DNA from: Acidimicrobiia bacterium
GTDB lineage: Bacteria; Actinomycetota; Acidimicrobiia; Acidimicrobiales; Bin134
NCBI GenBank assembly: GCA_022825005.1
Contig: JAJDYU010000057.1
Location: 62,001-126,000, forward strand
Direction: 5' to 3'
DNA length: 64,000 nt
Positions within the stretch are counted from its first letter, which is position 1. Each line of letters opens with the position of its first letter. This document shows positions 38,303 to 46,348 of the stretch, in pieces. A program made the translations under genes and the position numbers. Below the pieces are notes generated by a model. That model made no database searches and had not been told where the DNA came from. It was given only the letters and a program-made list of their open reading frames with translations.

Positions 38303-39097
38303 CTACTGATTGCGCCCGTGGACCAGCCACAGGCCGTGGAGGGTGAGATAAGGCTCGACGTGCTGGATGGTGTCCGACAGGGGGGCGATGAGGTGGGCCA
38401 GCCCGCCGGTGGCGATCACCACCGCCTCGCCGTCCAGTTCCTTCATGAAGCGGGTCACCATGCCGTCGATCTGGGCCACGAACCCGTAAATGACGCCCGA
38501 TTGGATCGACTCAATGGTGGTCTTGCCGATCACATTGCGGGGCTCGGTGAGCGCCACCGGCCCCAAGGCGGCGGCCCGGCCCACCATGGCTTCCAGGCTG
38601 ACCTCGATTCCCGGCCCGATGGCCCCGCCCATGAACTCACCGGCCGCGGAGATCACGTCGAAGTTGTTGGTGGTTCCGAAGTCCACCACCACTGCGGGAC
38701 CGCCGTAGAGGTGGTGGGCGGCCACCGCGTTGGCGATGCGATCGGCGCCCACTTCGCGGGGATTGTCGTACAGGATGGGAATGCCGCTGCGGGTACCGGG
38801 CTCGATCACCACCGGCTCGAACTCGAAGTAGCGCTGCACCATCATCCGCACGCTCTCGCGGATCTGGGGCACCCCGGAGCACACCGCCACCCCGGTGAGG
38901 TCGTCCTCCATGGCCACGTCGATGCTGTCGAGCAGGCTGCGCAACAGCACGGCAACCTCGTCGGGGGTGCGCTCGTGCACGGTGGATAGACGCCAGTGCT
39001 CGATCAGGCCGTCGTCGGCCCGGCAGTCGTCGGCCCGTTCGGCCTCATACAGGCCAACCACGGTCTGAGTGTTGCCGATGTCGAGGGCCAACAGCAT
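38303..39097 (-). CDS. coaX: Type III pantothenate kinase
   Basis: 264 residues, ASKHA fold. It phosphorylates pantothenate, the first step from pantothenate to CoA. Motifs are MLLALDIGNTQTVVGLYE (phosphate loop), DNPREVGADRIANAVAA, VVDFGTTNNFDVI and GAIGPGIEVSLEAM. It lies 12 bp after nadC and 8 bp before lysS. panC in the same operon makes its substrate. Confidence 0.95.
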   Translation of the reverse strand: MLLALDIGNTQTVVGLYEAERADDCRADDGLIEHWRLSTVHERTPDEVAVLLRSLLDSIDVAMEDDLTGVAVCSGVPQIRESVRMMVQRYFEFEPVVIEPGTRSGIPILYDNPREVGADRIANAVAAHHLYGGPAVVVDFGTTNNFDVISAAGEFMGGAIGPGIEVSLEAMVGRAAALGPVALTEPRNVIGKTTIESIQSGVIYGFVAQIDGMVTRFMKELDGEAVVIATGGLAHLIAPLSDTIQHVEPYLTLHGLWLVHGRNQ

Positions 39098-39109
39098 AGG
39101 AACCCTTGT

Positions 39110-39985
39110 TTACTCCTCTTGTGCGCTGATCGGAACATTGCCAATATCAAGCCCGATGTCAAGCACCGGAGCCGAGTTGGTAATGCGTCCCACCGAAATG
39201 AAGTCCACGCCAGTGGCCGCGTACTCGGCCACCGTCTCCAGAGTGATGCCGCCGCTCACCTCCAAGAGGCAGTCATGTCCGGCGGCCCGGGTCACGCAGG
39301 CCTGCACCTCGCTCGGAGTCATGTTGTCCAGCAGCAGGGCATCTGCCCCCGCCGCCAATGCCTCATCCACCTGTTCCATGCGGTCGCACTCCACGTAGAC
39401 GATGCGATCCGGCCAGCTTCTGCGGGCGGCCGTCACCCCGTCGGCAATGGACATCCCCGCCAGGTGGTTGTCTTTGAACATGACCCACTCCGACAGCCCC
39501 ATCCGATGGTTGTCGCCCCCGCCAGCGCGAACCGCGGCCTTCTCCAACACCCGCAGACCGGGAGTGGTCTTGCGGGTGTCCCGGATGCGGGCGCGGCCTT
39601 CGCCGGCCGACGCCGCGGCCTCAACGTACCGGGATGCCTCGGTGGCGATTCCCGACAGGTGGCTCAAAAAGTTCAAAGCAGTGCGCTCCGCGGTGAGCAC
39701 TGAGGCCCGAGGCCCGGCAACCACAGCCAAGCTCTGACCAGGGGCCACCGGGTCGCCATCGGCCGCATGCCACTCCACCGTTGCCGAGGGATCCACCTGC
39801 CGGAACACCTCGGTGGCACAGGCCCGCCCCGCCAAACGGCCAGCGTCTCGAGCGGTTATCTCCGCGGTGATCTCTCCAGGGGGGACAAGCGACGAGGTGA
39901 GGTCGCCTTCCGGTCCCACGTCCTCGGCGATGGCCAACTCAACCGCGGCTTGCACCGTTTCCGCCGGAGGGTCAAAGCCGGTCAC
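39110..39985 (-). CDS. nadC: Nicotinate-nucleotide pyrophosphorylase (quinolinate phosphoribosyltransferase)
   Basis: 291 residues. It makes nicotinate mononucleotide from quinolinate and PRPP in de novo NAD synthesis. Motifs are EDVGPEGDLTSSLVP, LNFLSHLSGIAT, RIRDTRKTTPGLRVLEKAAV, GGGDNHRMGLSEWVMFKDNH and ADALLLDNMTPSE. It overlaps panC by 14 nt. In many relatives nadB/nadA or panD lie here; neither is present. Confidence 0.95.
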   Translation of the reverse strand: MTGFDPPAETVQAAVELAIAEDVGPEGDLTSSLVPPGEITAEITARDAGRLAGRACATEVFRQVDPSATVEWHAADGDPVAPGQSLAVVAGPRASVLTAERTALNFLSHLSGIATEASRYVEAAASAGEGRARIRDTRKTTPGLRVLEKAAVRAGGGDNHRMGLSEWVMFKDNHLAGMSIADGVTAARRSWPDRIVYVECDRMEQVDEALAAGADALLLDNMTPSEVQACVTRAAGHDCLLEVSGGITLETVAEYAATGVDFISVGRITNSAPVLDIGLDIGNVPISAQEE

Positions 39986-40844
39986 AGTCGACTCCGATGT
40001 TGTCGATAAGCCGGGCTCGCCCCAATCTGGCGGCCACTAGCAGGCGAAGCTCGCCGGCCAGAACATCGGGGCGCTCAAGAGTGTCCGCGTGCACCACCGC
40101 GGCGTAATCGGGCGACGCCTTGGGCTCAGCGGCCAGCACCGCGGCCATCACCGCCTCCACTTCGCCGGGATCGCGGCTGCCGCCGGCAACCGCATCCCGC
40201 CCGGCTTGCAGCGACCGCCACAAAACGGTGGCTACCGGCCGCTCTTCGGCAGTGAGGTAAACGTTTCGGCTGGACATGGCCAGGCCATCGGCCTCCCGGA
40301 ATGTGGGACAGCCCACCACCTCCACCGGCAGGGACAGGTCGGCGGCCATTCGGCGGATGATGGCCAGCTGCTGGTAGTCCTTCTCCCCGAAGTAGGCCCG
40401 GCCCGGTCCCAGCATGGCGAACAGCTTGGCCACCACGGTGGAGACCCCGTCGAAATGGGTGGGCCGGAACCGGCCTTCCAACACGGCGTTGAGCCCTTGG
40501 ACCGCCACGGTGGTAATGGGGGTCTGCGGGTACATCTCCTCGGTAGGGGGGGCGAACACCAGCCCGGCCCCCGCCTCGGTGCACATCTGGCGATCGCGGT
40601 CCAAATCCCGTGGGTAGGTGCCGTAGTCCTCACCCTCGGCGAACTGGAGGGGGTTCACGAAAATGCTCACCACGGTCAGGTCGTTCTCATTGGCCGAGCG
40701 GGTCACCAGCGATTGATGGCCCTCGTGGAGATATCCCATGGTGGGCACCAGGCCCACCGATCCGCCCTGGGCCCGCACGGCGTCGGTGGCCACCCGCAGC
40801 TCCGATGCCCGCAGGATCACCGGGATCTCGCGGCCCGCGCTCAC
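39972..40844 (-). CDS. panC: Pantothenate synthetase
   Basis: 290 residues. It joins pantoate and beta-alanine with ATP. The HIGH-like PTMGYLHEGHQSLV, FVNPLQFAEGEDYGTYPRD, GRFRPTHFDGVSTVVAKLF, FGEKDYQQLAIIRRMAADL and the KMSKS-like MSSRNVYL are all seen. The start overlaps the folK stop by 4 nt (ATGA). The beta-alanine source PanD is not encoded next to it. Confidence 0.96.
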   Translation of the reverse strand: MSAGREIPVILRASELRVATDAVRAQGGSVGLVPTMGYLHEGHQSLVTRSANENDLTVVSIFVNPLQFAEGEDYGTYPRDLDRDRQMCTEAGAGLVFAPPTEEMYPQTPITTVAVQGLNAVLEGRFRPTHFDGVSTVVAKLFAMLGPGRAYFGEKDYQQLAIIRRMAADLSLPVEVVGCPTFREADGLAMSSRNVYLTAEERPVATVLWRSLQAGRDAVAGGSRDPGEVEAVMAAVLAAEPKASPDYAAVVHADTLERPDVLAGELRLLVAARLGRARLIDNIGVDCDRL

Positions 40845-41323
40845 AAGGCTCCTTCATCAGGGGTGGCGGCGAGCTGGTCCCAGTCTCCCAGGCGACGACA
40901 GCCACCGGTGTCGGGATCGGCCCAGCCCTCGGCCAGGTCGGGAGCCAGCTCTCCCAGCGGCACCATCACGAAGGCCCGCTCGAACATGCGGGGATGGGGC
41001 ACCACCAGATCGGACTCGTCCACCACCTCTCCGTCCACCCACAGAACATCGACATCCAGCGTACGGGGGCCCCAGCGGACCTCCCGCACTCGATCGGCCG
41101 CTGCCTCCAAGCGCCGGCACAGCTCCAGGAGGCCTCGGGCCGATTGGTCGGTGTCCAGTTCGGCCACCACATTGAGGAATGGCCCCTGATCGGGACCGCC
41201 CACCGGGTCGGTCTCATACACCCCGGAGACGGCCACGCAGTCGCCCATGGAGGCCACCGCCGCCTGGAGATATCCCATGCGGTCGCCCATGTTGGACCCC
41301 AACCCCAAATACGCCCTGGTCAT
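40841..41323 (-). CDS. folK: 2-amino-4-hydroxy-6-hydroxymethyldihydropteridine pyrophosphokinase
   Basis: 160 residues. AYLGLGSNMGDRMGYL, PVGGPDQGPFLNVVAEL, the catalytic loop REVRWGPRTLDVDVLWV and PHPRMFERAFVMVPLGELAPD are the HPPK signatures. It activates the pterin for dihydropteroate synthase. ATG at 41323 lies in an ATGA overlap with folB; a longer in-frame reading upstream is only the shadow of other genes. Confidence 0.95.
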   Translation of the reverse strand: MTRAYLGLGSNMGDRMGYLQAAVASMGDCVAVSGVYETDPVGGPDQGPFLNVVAELDTDQSARGLLELCRRLEAAADRVREVRWGPRTLDVDVLWVDGEVVDESDLVVPHPRMFERAFVMVPLGELAPDLAEGWADPDTGGCRRLGDWDQLAATPDEGAL

Positions 41324-41688
41324 TGACGGTGGCGAGTGATGCGGACACCGCTGGTGGACAAATGCTGGGGCACCGGCGGGCGCAGCTTGCGGACCTCCAC
41401 GGCCACCTGCTGCACCCGGGGGTCGGTGTCCAGGCACACCTCGGCCACCCGATGGGCCATGGCCTCCATGAGGGTGAACTGCTCCCCCTCGGCCGCGGCG
41501 GCCACCGCGGCGCACACCGCCCCGTAGTCGACGGTGTCGTCCAGCTCGTCGGAAAGCCCCGCCGGGGCCAGATCGGTGCCGAGGTCCACGTCCAGCTCGA
41601 AAGGCTGGGCCCGGTCCCTCTCCTCGGGGAGCGCCCCGCACACAGCCATGACCCGAAGGCCACGCAGCAAAAGGCGGTCTTCGTTCAC
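41320..41688 (-). CDS. folB: Dihydroneopterin aldolase
   Basis: 122 residues, T-fold enzyme producing 6-hydroxymethyl-dihydropterin. LRGLRVMAVCGALPEERDR, DTVDYGAVCAAV, FTLMEAMAHRVAEVCL and VRKLRPPVPQHLSTSGVRI are the standard blocks, including the catalytic Lys in VRKLRPP. Coupled to folK by ATGA. Confidence 0.94.
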   Translation of the reverse strand: MNEDRLLLRGLRVMAVCGALPEERDRAQPFELDVDLGTDLAPAGLSDELDDTVDYGAVCAAVAAAAEGEQFTLMEAMAHRVAEVCLDTDPRVQQVAVEVRKLRPPVPQHLSTSGVRITRHRQ

Positions 41689-41721
41689 CGCTGCTCCCCC
41701 GCCCCGGCTGGTCGACCTCCG

Positions 41722-42303
41722 CTAGCCATCCTCGGGAGGCTCCTTGGACTGCTCTCCTTGATCTTGATCGTCGAAGTCCTCCACCAGGGTGAGCTCCACC
41801 TCGGGCTTGGGGAGCGCGGCGGCGGCGTTCACTATCCGGCGCCCCACCGCGCCGATGGGCCGCTCGGTCATCTTCTCCACCACCACCACAGCCTGCGATT
41901 CGCTGGGAACCATGCCCGTCCACACCAGATAGCCGGCTATGAAACCGCAAACGTGGTCGCCCAACCCCCGGCGATGCACCAGCAGCTTCTCGCCCTTGGC
42001 CAACAGCATCTGCAACTCGTTGAACAGAGGGCCGAGCCGGGTGGTGAAGTCCTCGTTGTCGGCGATCGGCCAGTGGCTCCAGGAGATGTTCTGCTCGCTG
42101 TAGTTGTGCAGGTTGTGGGTGGACGGGATCAACGACACCACCCGGGTGAATCCCTGCTGGCGGATCCAGTTGATCTCCTCGGTGCGCCGGACCCGGCGGT
42201 GGCTCTCCCCCCGCCCGCCGGGACGCTCGCAGATAGCCAAGCGGTCCTTCATGATCCAAAAGAAATTGCGGGGACAGATGCCCGCGGCCCACTTTCCCTT
42301 CAT
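41722..42303 (-). CDS. Dual-specificity-phosphatase-like protein with lost catalytic Cys
   Basis: 193 residues. The arrangement VVSLIPSTHNLHNYSEQNI, WPIADNEDF (general-acid-loop-like Asp) and KLLVHRRGLGDHVCGFIAGYLV resembles the cyclin/DSP-type tyrosine phosphatase fold. The signature HCxxGxxR reads HRRGLGDH, with Arg111 for the Cys and His117 near the Arg position, so phosphatase chemistry is not expected. The first 40 residues are basic and rich in aromatics and Cys, and the C-terminus is acidic. It lies 31 bp after folP and 33 bp before folB on the same strand, so it is part of the folate operon. It may bind a phosphorylated ligand or partner. The fold call is by pattern only. Confidence 0.65.
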   Translation of the reverse strand: MKGKWAAGICPRNFFWIMKDRLAICERPGGRGESHRRVRRTEEINWIRQQGFTRVVSLIPSTHNLHNYSEQNISWSHWPIADNEDFTTRLGPLFNELQMLLAKGEKLLVHRRGLGDHVCGFIAGYLVWTGMVPSESQAVVVVEKMTERPIGAVGRRIVNAAAALPKPEVELTLVEDFDDQDQGEQSKEPPEDG

Positions 42304-42334
42304 GCCGCTAATGCCCCCGCGGTACAGGCACCTG

Positions 42335-43132
42335 TCATGCCGCCACCACCTTCATGGCCTTAACGGTGGCGGCCACGTCGTGGGCCCGGATCACCGCCGC
42401 CCCCTGGGCGAAAGCCCAGGCCGCCGCGGCCAAAGACCCCTCAAGCCGGTCGTCGGTCGGGACCTCCTCCCCGGCACAACCGTCGCTTCGGGAATGGATT
42501 TCGCCGATGAACCGCTTGCGGCTAGCCCCAACCACCACCGGCGCCCCCCTAGCGGTGAGATGTCGAAGGTTGGCCAGCAGATCCAGGTTGTGGGCGGTGG
42601 TCTTGCCGAAGCCGATCCCCGGGTCGATCCACACATCGGACACTCCGGCGGCTCGCGCCCGCTCGGCCGCCGCGGCCAGATAGTCGCCCACCTCGGCTAC
42701 CACGTCACCGTATTGGGGGGCGATCTGCATGGTGGCCGGGGTGCCCTGGCGGTGGACGGCGATCCAGGTCACGTTCAGCTCGGCGGCCACCTCGGGCATG
42801 CTCGCCGACACGTCGTTGAGGATGTCGGCCCCCGCGGCCACCGCGGCCCGGGCCACCTCGGGCTTGGTGGTGTCGATGGAGACCCGCCCATGAGGGGCCA
42901 GTCCGGCCACCACGTCCACCACTCGGGCCAGCTCCTCTTCCACCGGCACCGGATCGGCCCCGGGGCGGGTGGACTCGCCGCCGACGTCCACCACGGCGGC
43001 GCCCTCATCGAACAGCTTGCGCCCTCGGGCCACCGCCGCCTCGGGCGAGGAGAACCGGGCCCCGTCGGAAAACGAGTCAGGCGTCACGTTGACGATGCCC
43101 ATGACCATCGGCCCCGTTTTCAGCGTCTCCAC
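42335..43132 (-). CDS. folP: Dihydropteroate synthase
   Basis: 265 residues, TIM barrel. It couples the pterin pyrophosphate to p-aminobenzoate and is the sulfonamide target. Motifs are VMGIVNVTPDSFSDGARF, VDVGGESTRPGADPVPVEEE, INDVSASMPEVA-like NDVSA, and DPGIGFGKTTAHNLDLLANL. It follows folE by 60 bp in the same direction. Confidence 0.96.
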   Translation of the reverse strand: METLKTGPMVMGIVNVTPDSFSDGARFSSPEAAVARGRKLFDEGAAVVDVGGESTRPGADPVPVEEELARVVDVVAGLAPHGRVSIDTTKPEVARAAVAAGADILNDVSASMPEVAAELNVTWIAVHRQGTPATMQIAPQYGDVVAEVGDYLAAAAERARAAGVSDVWIDPGIGFGKTTAHNLDLLANLRHLTARGAPVVVGASRKRFIGEIHSRSDGCAGEEVPTDDRLEGSLAAAAWAFAQGAAVIRAHDVAATVKAMKVVAA

Positions 43133-43192
43133 GGCCTCAGAGTACCGCCGAATTTCAGAGCGCCACTATGCCAAGTGGCTCTGGAGCAGCGA

Positions 43193-43777
43193 TTAACGGT
43201 CGATAAACCGCATCGCCTCGGCTCGGGTAGCGATATCGGTCCTAAAGAGCCCTCTCACCGCGGAAGTCACCGTGTTGGCCCCCGGCTTTCGGATGCCCCG
43301 CATCGACATGCACAGGTGCTCCGCCTCCACCACAACCAGTACGCCCCGGGGGTCGAGAGCGTTCTCGATTGCGTCGGCGATCTGGGTGGTCAGCCTCTCC
43401 TGCACCTGAGGCATCCGGGAGTAGCCCTCCACCACCCGGGCCAGCTTGGACAGCCCGGTGATGCAGCCGTCCTTGTTGGGTATGTAGCCCACGTGGGCCT
43501 TGCCCAGAAACGGAATCAGATGGTGCTCGCACAGCGAGTACAGCGGGATGTCCCGAACCAAGATCATCTCATCGTGGTCGGCCTCAAACTGGCGGGTCAG
43601 GTGGGTGGCCGGGTCTTCGTGAAGCCCCCCGCAGATCTTGGCGTACATGCGGGCCACCCGCTCCGGGGTGTCCAACAGACCGTCTCGGTTCGGGTCTTCG
43701 CCGATGGCAGCCAGAATCTCTCGCACTGCGGCCTCAATCCGAGGCTGGTCCACCGCACCCTTCTTGTCGTCTCCCAT
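43193..43777 (-). CDS. folE: GTP cyclohydrolase I
   Basis: 194 residues. It opens the folate pathway by converting GTP to dihydroneopterin triphosphate. The zinc-type (IA) residues are seen: Cys and His in [19 protein letters not shown] and the second Cys in [17 protein letters not shown]. First gene of the cofactor run folE-folP-(DSP-like)-folB-folK-panC-nadC-coaX-lysS. Diverges from the CoA-transferase gene across a 70-bp gap made of a tandem repeat. ftsH, often upstream in actinobacteria, is not here. Confidence 0.96.
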   Translation of the reverse strand: MGDDKKGAVDQPRIEAAVREILAAIGEDPNRDGLLDTPERVARMYAKICGGLHEDPATHLTRQFEADHDEMILVRDIPLYSLCEHHLIPFLGKAHVGYIPNKDGCITGLSKLARVVEGYSRMPQVQERLTTQIADAIENALDPRGVLVVVEAEHLCMSMRGIRKPGANTVTSAVRGLFRTDIATRAEAMRFIDR

Positions 43778-43788
43778 CGGCCGCGACG

Positions 43789-43858
43789 GTAGTCCGCTAG
43801 TGTCAAAAACTCATGGTTGGGCAGTAGTCCAGTAACCTCGCAAACTCATGGTTGGGCG
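43789..43858 (+). repeat. Tandem 35-bp duplication spanning promoter and start codon of the CoA-transferase gene
   Basis: Unit 1 is 43789-43823 and unit 2 is 43824-43858. Both begin GTAGTCC and share AAACTCATGGTTGGGC at their ends. Each has a TANNNT box (TAGTGT 43798-43803; TAACCT 43833-43838) 9 nt before an ATG. The ATG in unit 2 (43848) opens the real gene. The ATG in unit 1 (43813) encodes only Met-Val-Gly-Gln and then TAG, and is out of frame with the gene. Confidence 0.9.
43833..43838 (+). promoter_or_regulatory. Putative -10 box of the CoA-transferase gene
   Basis: TAACCT, 9 nt before the ATG at 43848. An equivalent box with identical spacing to a decoy ATG lies 35 bp upstream. No ribosome site is visible, so a leaderless mRNA is likely. 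Confidence 0.45.
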
Positions 43859-46283
43859 GCCCGCGCTGGACGGAGTTCGGATAGTCGACCTGGGCTGGGG
43901 TATCGCCGGCGGCTACGCCACCAAGCTGCTGGCCGACGCCGGGGCCGAGGTGGTGAAGGTGGAGCTGCCCGACGGCGACCCGCTGCGGGACTATTCGGCC
44001 TCCTACGCCGCCGTCGACGGTTACGGTCCGCTGTTCCGGTTCCTCAACACCACCAAGCAGGGCGTGATGCTGGACTACCGAACCGCGGCGGGCCGCGACC
44101 GGCTGCTGGATCTGTATGCCACTGCCGACTTGGTGATGGAGCGGTCGGAGCCCGGCGAGCTGGTGGCACTGGGAGTGGGCTGGGAGGCGCTAGTCGAGCG
44201 GCGGCCCGACTCCACCATGGTGTCGGTGTCCAACTTCGGACGGGGCGGCCCGTGGAGCCAGCGCCCAGCCAACGAGTTCACGCTCATGGCCATCGCCGGT
44301 TCGACCTCCACCCGGGGCCAGCCGGGACGGATCCCATTCAACGCCGGAGGACGAATCGGCGAATGGATGGGCGGGGTGACCGCAGCCGTGGCGGCCACCG
44401 CCGCGCTGCGCCGGGCTCGCCGCACCGCAGTGGGCGACCATGTAGACCTCTCGCTGCTGGAGACCATCACCCCCACCTGCACCAACGTGCAGACCCTGTG
44501 GGGATCGTTCACCGGCGAGTACGACACCAAGGCATTGCTGGAGGTGCCCTCGGTGGAACCCACCCGGGACGGCTACGTGGGGTTCTGCGTGTTCACCGGC
44601 CAGCAGTGGCAAGACTTCACCGTGCTGGTGGGCCACCCGGAGTGGGCCGACGATCCCCAATTGGCCACCATGGGCGGGCGCATAGCCGCCGGTGAGTCCA
44701 TCGCCGGGGCCATCCGGGAGTGGACCTCGGCTCGCACCACCGAGGAGGTGGTTCGCGAGGCCATCTTGTTGCGCATCCCCGTCGCCCCCATCGGCAACGG
44801 CGCCAACCTGGCCGAGTTCGACCAATTCGCCCAGCGTGAGGTGTACGTGACCCACCCCGGCGGCGGCTTCATCCAACCCCGGGTGCCCTACCGCAACCGC
44901 GCTCATCCGTCGGTCGCCTTTCGGCCCGCCCCCCGTCTGGGCCAGCACACCGGAAAGGTGCTGGAAGAGTTGACATCAAAAGATCGTCCCGTCGGCGCTA
45001 TCCGACCGGTCGGCACCGACCCGATGGCGTCGCCTGATGCCCTGCCCCTTGACGGCGTGCGGGTGGTGGACATGACCGCCTTTTGGGCCGGTCCCTACGC
45101 CACCTTGGTGCTGGCCACCCTGGGGGCCGACGTGATCCACATCGAATCGGTGCAGCGCCCCGACGGGATGCGGTTCGGCTCGGCCCGCACCCCCGCCGAC
45201 GACCAGTGGTGGGAGTTCGGCCCCACCTTCCAGCACGCCAACGTGGGCAAGCGATCGGTCACCCTGGATTTGACCCGTCCCGAGGGCATGGAACTGCTGC
45301 ACCGGCTGATCGGCGTGTCCGACGCGCTGGTGGAGAACTTCTCCCCCCGGGTCATCGACCAATTCGGGCTGGACTGGGACACGGTCAGCGGCCTGAACCC
45401 CCGGATGGTGATGGTGCGGATGCCGGCCTTCGGGCTCGATGGGCCGTGGCGAGACCGGGTGGGCTTCGCCCAGACCATGGAGCAGGTCAGCGGCATGTGC
45501 TGGCTCAGCGGCTACCCCGACACCGCTCCCCAGTTGGCCCGAGGCCCCTCCGACCCGCTGGCCGGCCTCCACGCCGCCTACGCGGTGATCTGTGGCCTGC
45601 ACGCCCGGGAGCGCACCGGCAAGGGCAGCTTCGTGGAGGCCACCATGGTGGAGACCGCGCTCAACGCCGCCGCCGAGCAGGTGGTGGAGTACACCGCCAC
45701 CGGCCATCTGATGCAGCGGGAGGCCAACTGTCATCCCAACGCTTGCCCCCAGGGCGTGTACGCCTGTTCAGACGGTACCCACATCGCCTTGTCGGTGGAG
45801 ACCGACCAGCACTGGCAGGGGCTGCTGGCTGCCGTACCCGAACTGGGGTTGGACCAGGTGTCGGCCTCGGGCGCATTGGCCGACCGCTACGCCGCCCGCC
45901 ACCGCTTCGACGAGCTGATCGAGCCATGGTGCGCTGGCCTCCCGGCCGCCGATGTGGTTGAACGGCTCATCTCCTCCGGCGTGCCCGCCGCGGAGATGGT
46001 GATGAGCCGAGAAGGCGACCGCAACCCCCAGGTGAACGCCCGCGGCTTCTATGAGGCCGTCGAGCACCCGCTGGCCGGCACCCACCGCTTCCCTGCCATG
46101 CCGGTCCGCTTCGGCCGCCAGCCCGACCGCTGGTTCACCCGCCCCGCACCGATGCTCGGCGAGCACAATGCCGAGGTGTTGGGCGACCTGCTGGGAGTGG
46201 ATGCCGACGAGCTGGCCCGCCTAGAAGACGCCCAGATCATTGGCACCCGCCCCGCTTTCGCGCCCCAAGCCCCTGCTGTGTGA
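43848..46283 (+). CDS. Tandem-domain CaiB/BaiF family (class III) CoA-transferase
   Basis: 811 residues, about twice the single-domain length. The first half (1-370) begins LDGVRIVDLGWGIAGGYATKLLADAGAEVVKVE; the second (about 398-800) begins LDGVRVVDMTAFWAGPYATLVLATLGADVIHIE. Both have the YRTAAGRDRL / LTRPEGMELL segment and a closing AP-(I/M)-x-GEH-like end. Class III enzymes form mixed anhydrides and CoA thioesters through an Asp; by my alignment that position is Glu in SLLETI and MVETAL in the two halves, which should be checked. Such fused pairs would make an internal heterodimer-like enzyme. It is followed after 65 bp by the indolepyruvate oxidoreductase gene, which makes acyl-CoAs. Substrate unknown. 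Confidence 0.9.
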   Translation: MVGRPALDGVRIVDLGWGIAGGYATKLLADAGAEVVKVELPDGDPLRDYSASYAAVDGYGPLFRFLNTTKQGVMLDYRTAAGRDRLLDLYATADLVMERSEPGELVALGVGWEALVERRPDSTMVSVSNFGRGGPWSQRPANEFTLMAIAGSTSTRGQPGRIPFNAGGRIGEWMGGVTAAVAATAALRRARRTAVGDHVDLSLLETITPTCTNVQTLWGSFTGEYDTKALLEVPSVEPTRDGYVGFCVFTGQQWQDFTVLVGHPEWADDPQLATMGGRIAAGESIAGAIREWTSARTTEEVVREAILLRIPVAPIGNGANLAEFDQFAQREVYVTHPGGGFIQPRVPYRNRAHPSVAFRPAPRLGQHTGKVLEELTSKDRPVGAIRPVGTDPMASPDALPLDGVRVVDMTAFWAGPYATLVLATLGADVIHIESVQRPDGMRFGSARTPADDQWWEFGPTFQHANVGKRSVTLDLTRPEGMELLHRLIGVSDALVENFSPRVIDQFGLDWDTVSGLNPRMVMVRMPAFGLDGPWRDRVGFAQTMEQVSGMCWLSGYPDTAPQLARGPSDPLAGLHAAYAVICGLHARERTGKGSFVEATMVETALNAAAEQVVEYTATGHLMQREANCHPNACPQGVYACSDGTHIALSVETDQHWQGLLAAVPELGLDQVSASGALADRYAARHRFDELIEPWCAGLPAADVVERLISSGVPAAEMVMSREGDRNPQVNARGFYEAVEHPLAGTHRFPAMPVRFGRQPDRWFTRPAPMLGEHNAEVLGDLLGVDADELARLEDAQIIGTRPAFAPQAPAV

Positions 46284-46333
46284 TGTTCAACTACATGTTC
46301 AAATCGCGCAACCCGACAGCCAAAACTTGCCCC

Positions 46334-46339
46334 TAGACT
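46334..46339 (+). promoter_or_regulatory. Putative -10 box upstream of the indolepyruvate oxidoreductase gene
   Basis: TAGACT, 9 nt before the ATG at 46349. Spacing matches the other candidate leaderless starts in this window, so the gene may have its own promoter as well as read-through from the CoA-transferase gene. Confidence 0.45.
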
Positions 46340-46348
46340 GACCTCCAC

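Noticed and set aside
46280-46305. Short direct repeat ATGTTCAA twice upstream of the indolepyruvate oxidoreductase gene
   Set aside because: Only 8 bp, once overlapping the stop of the preceding gene; too short to support an operator claim.
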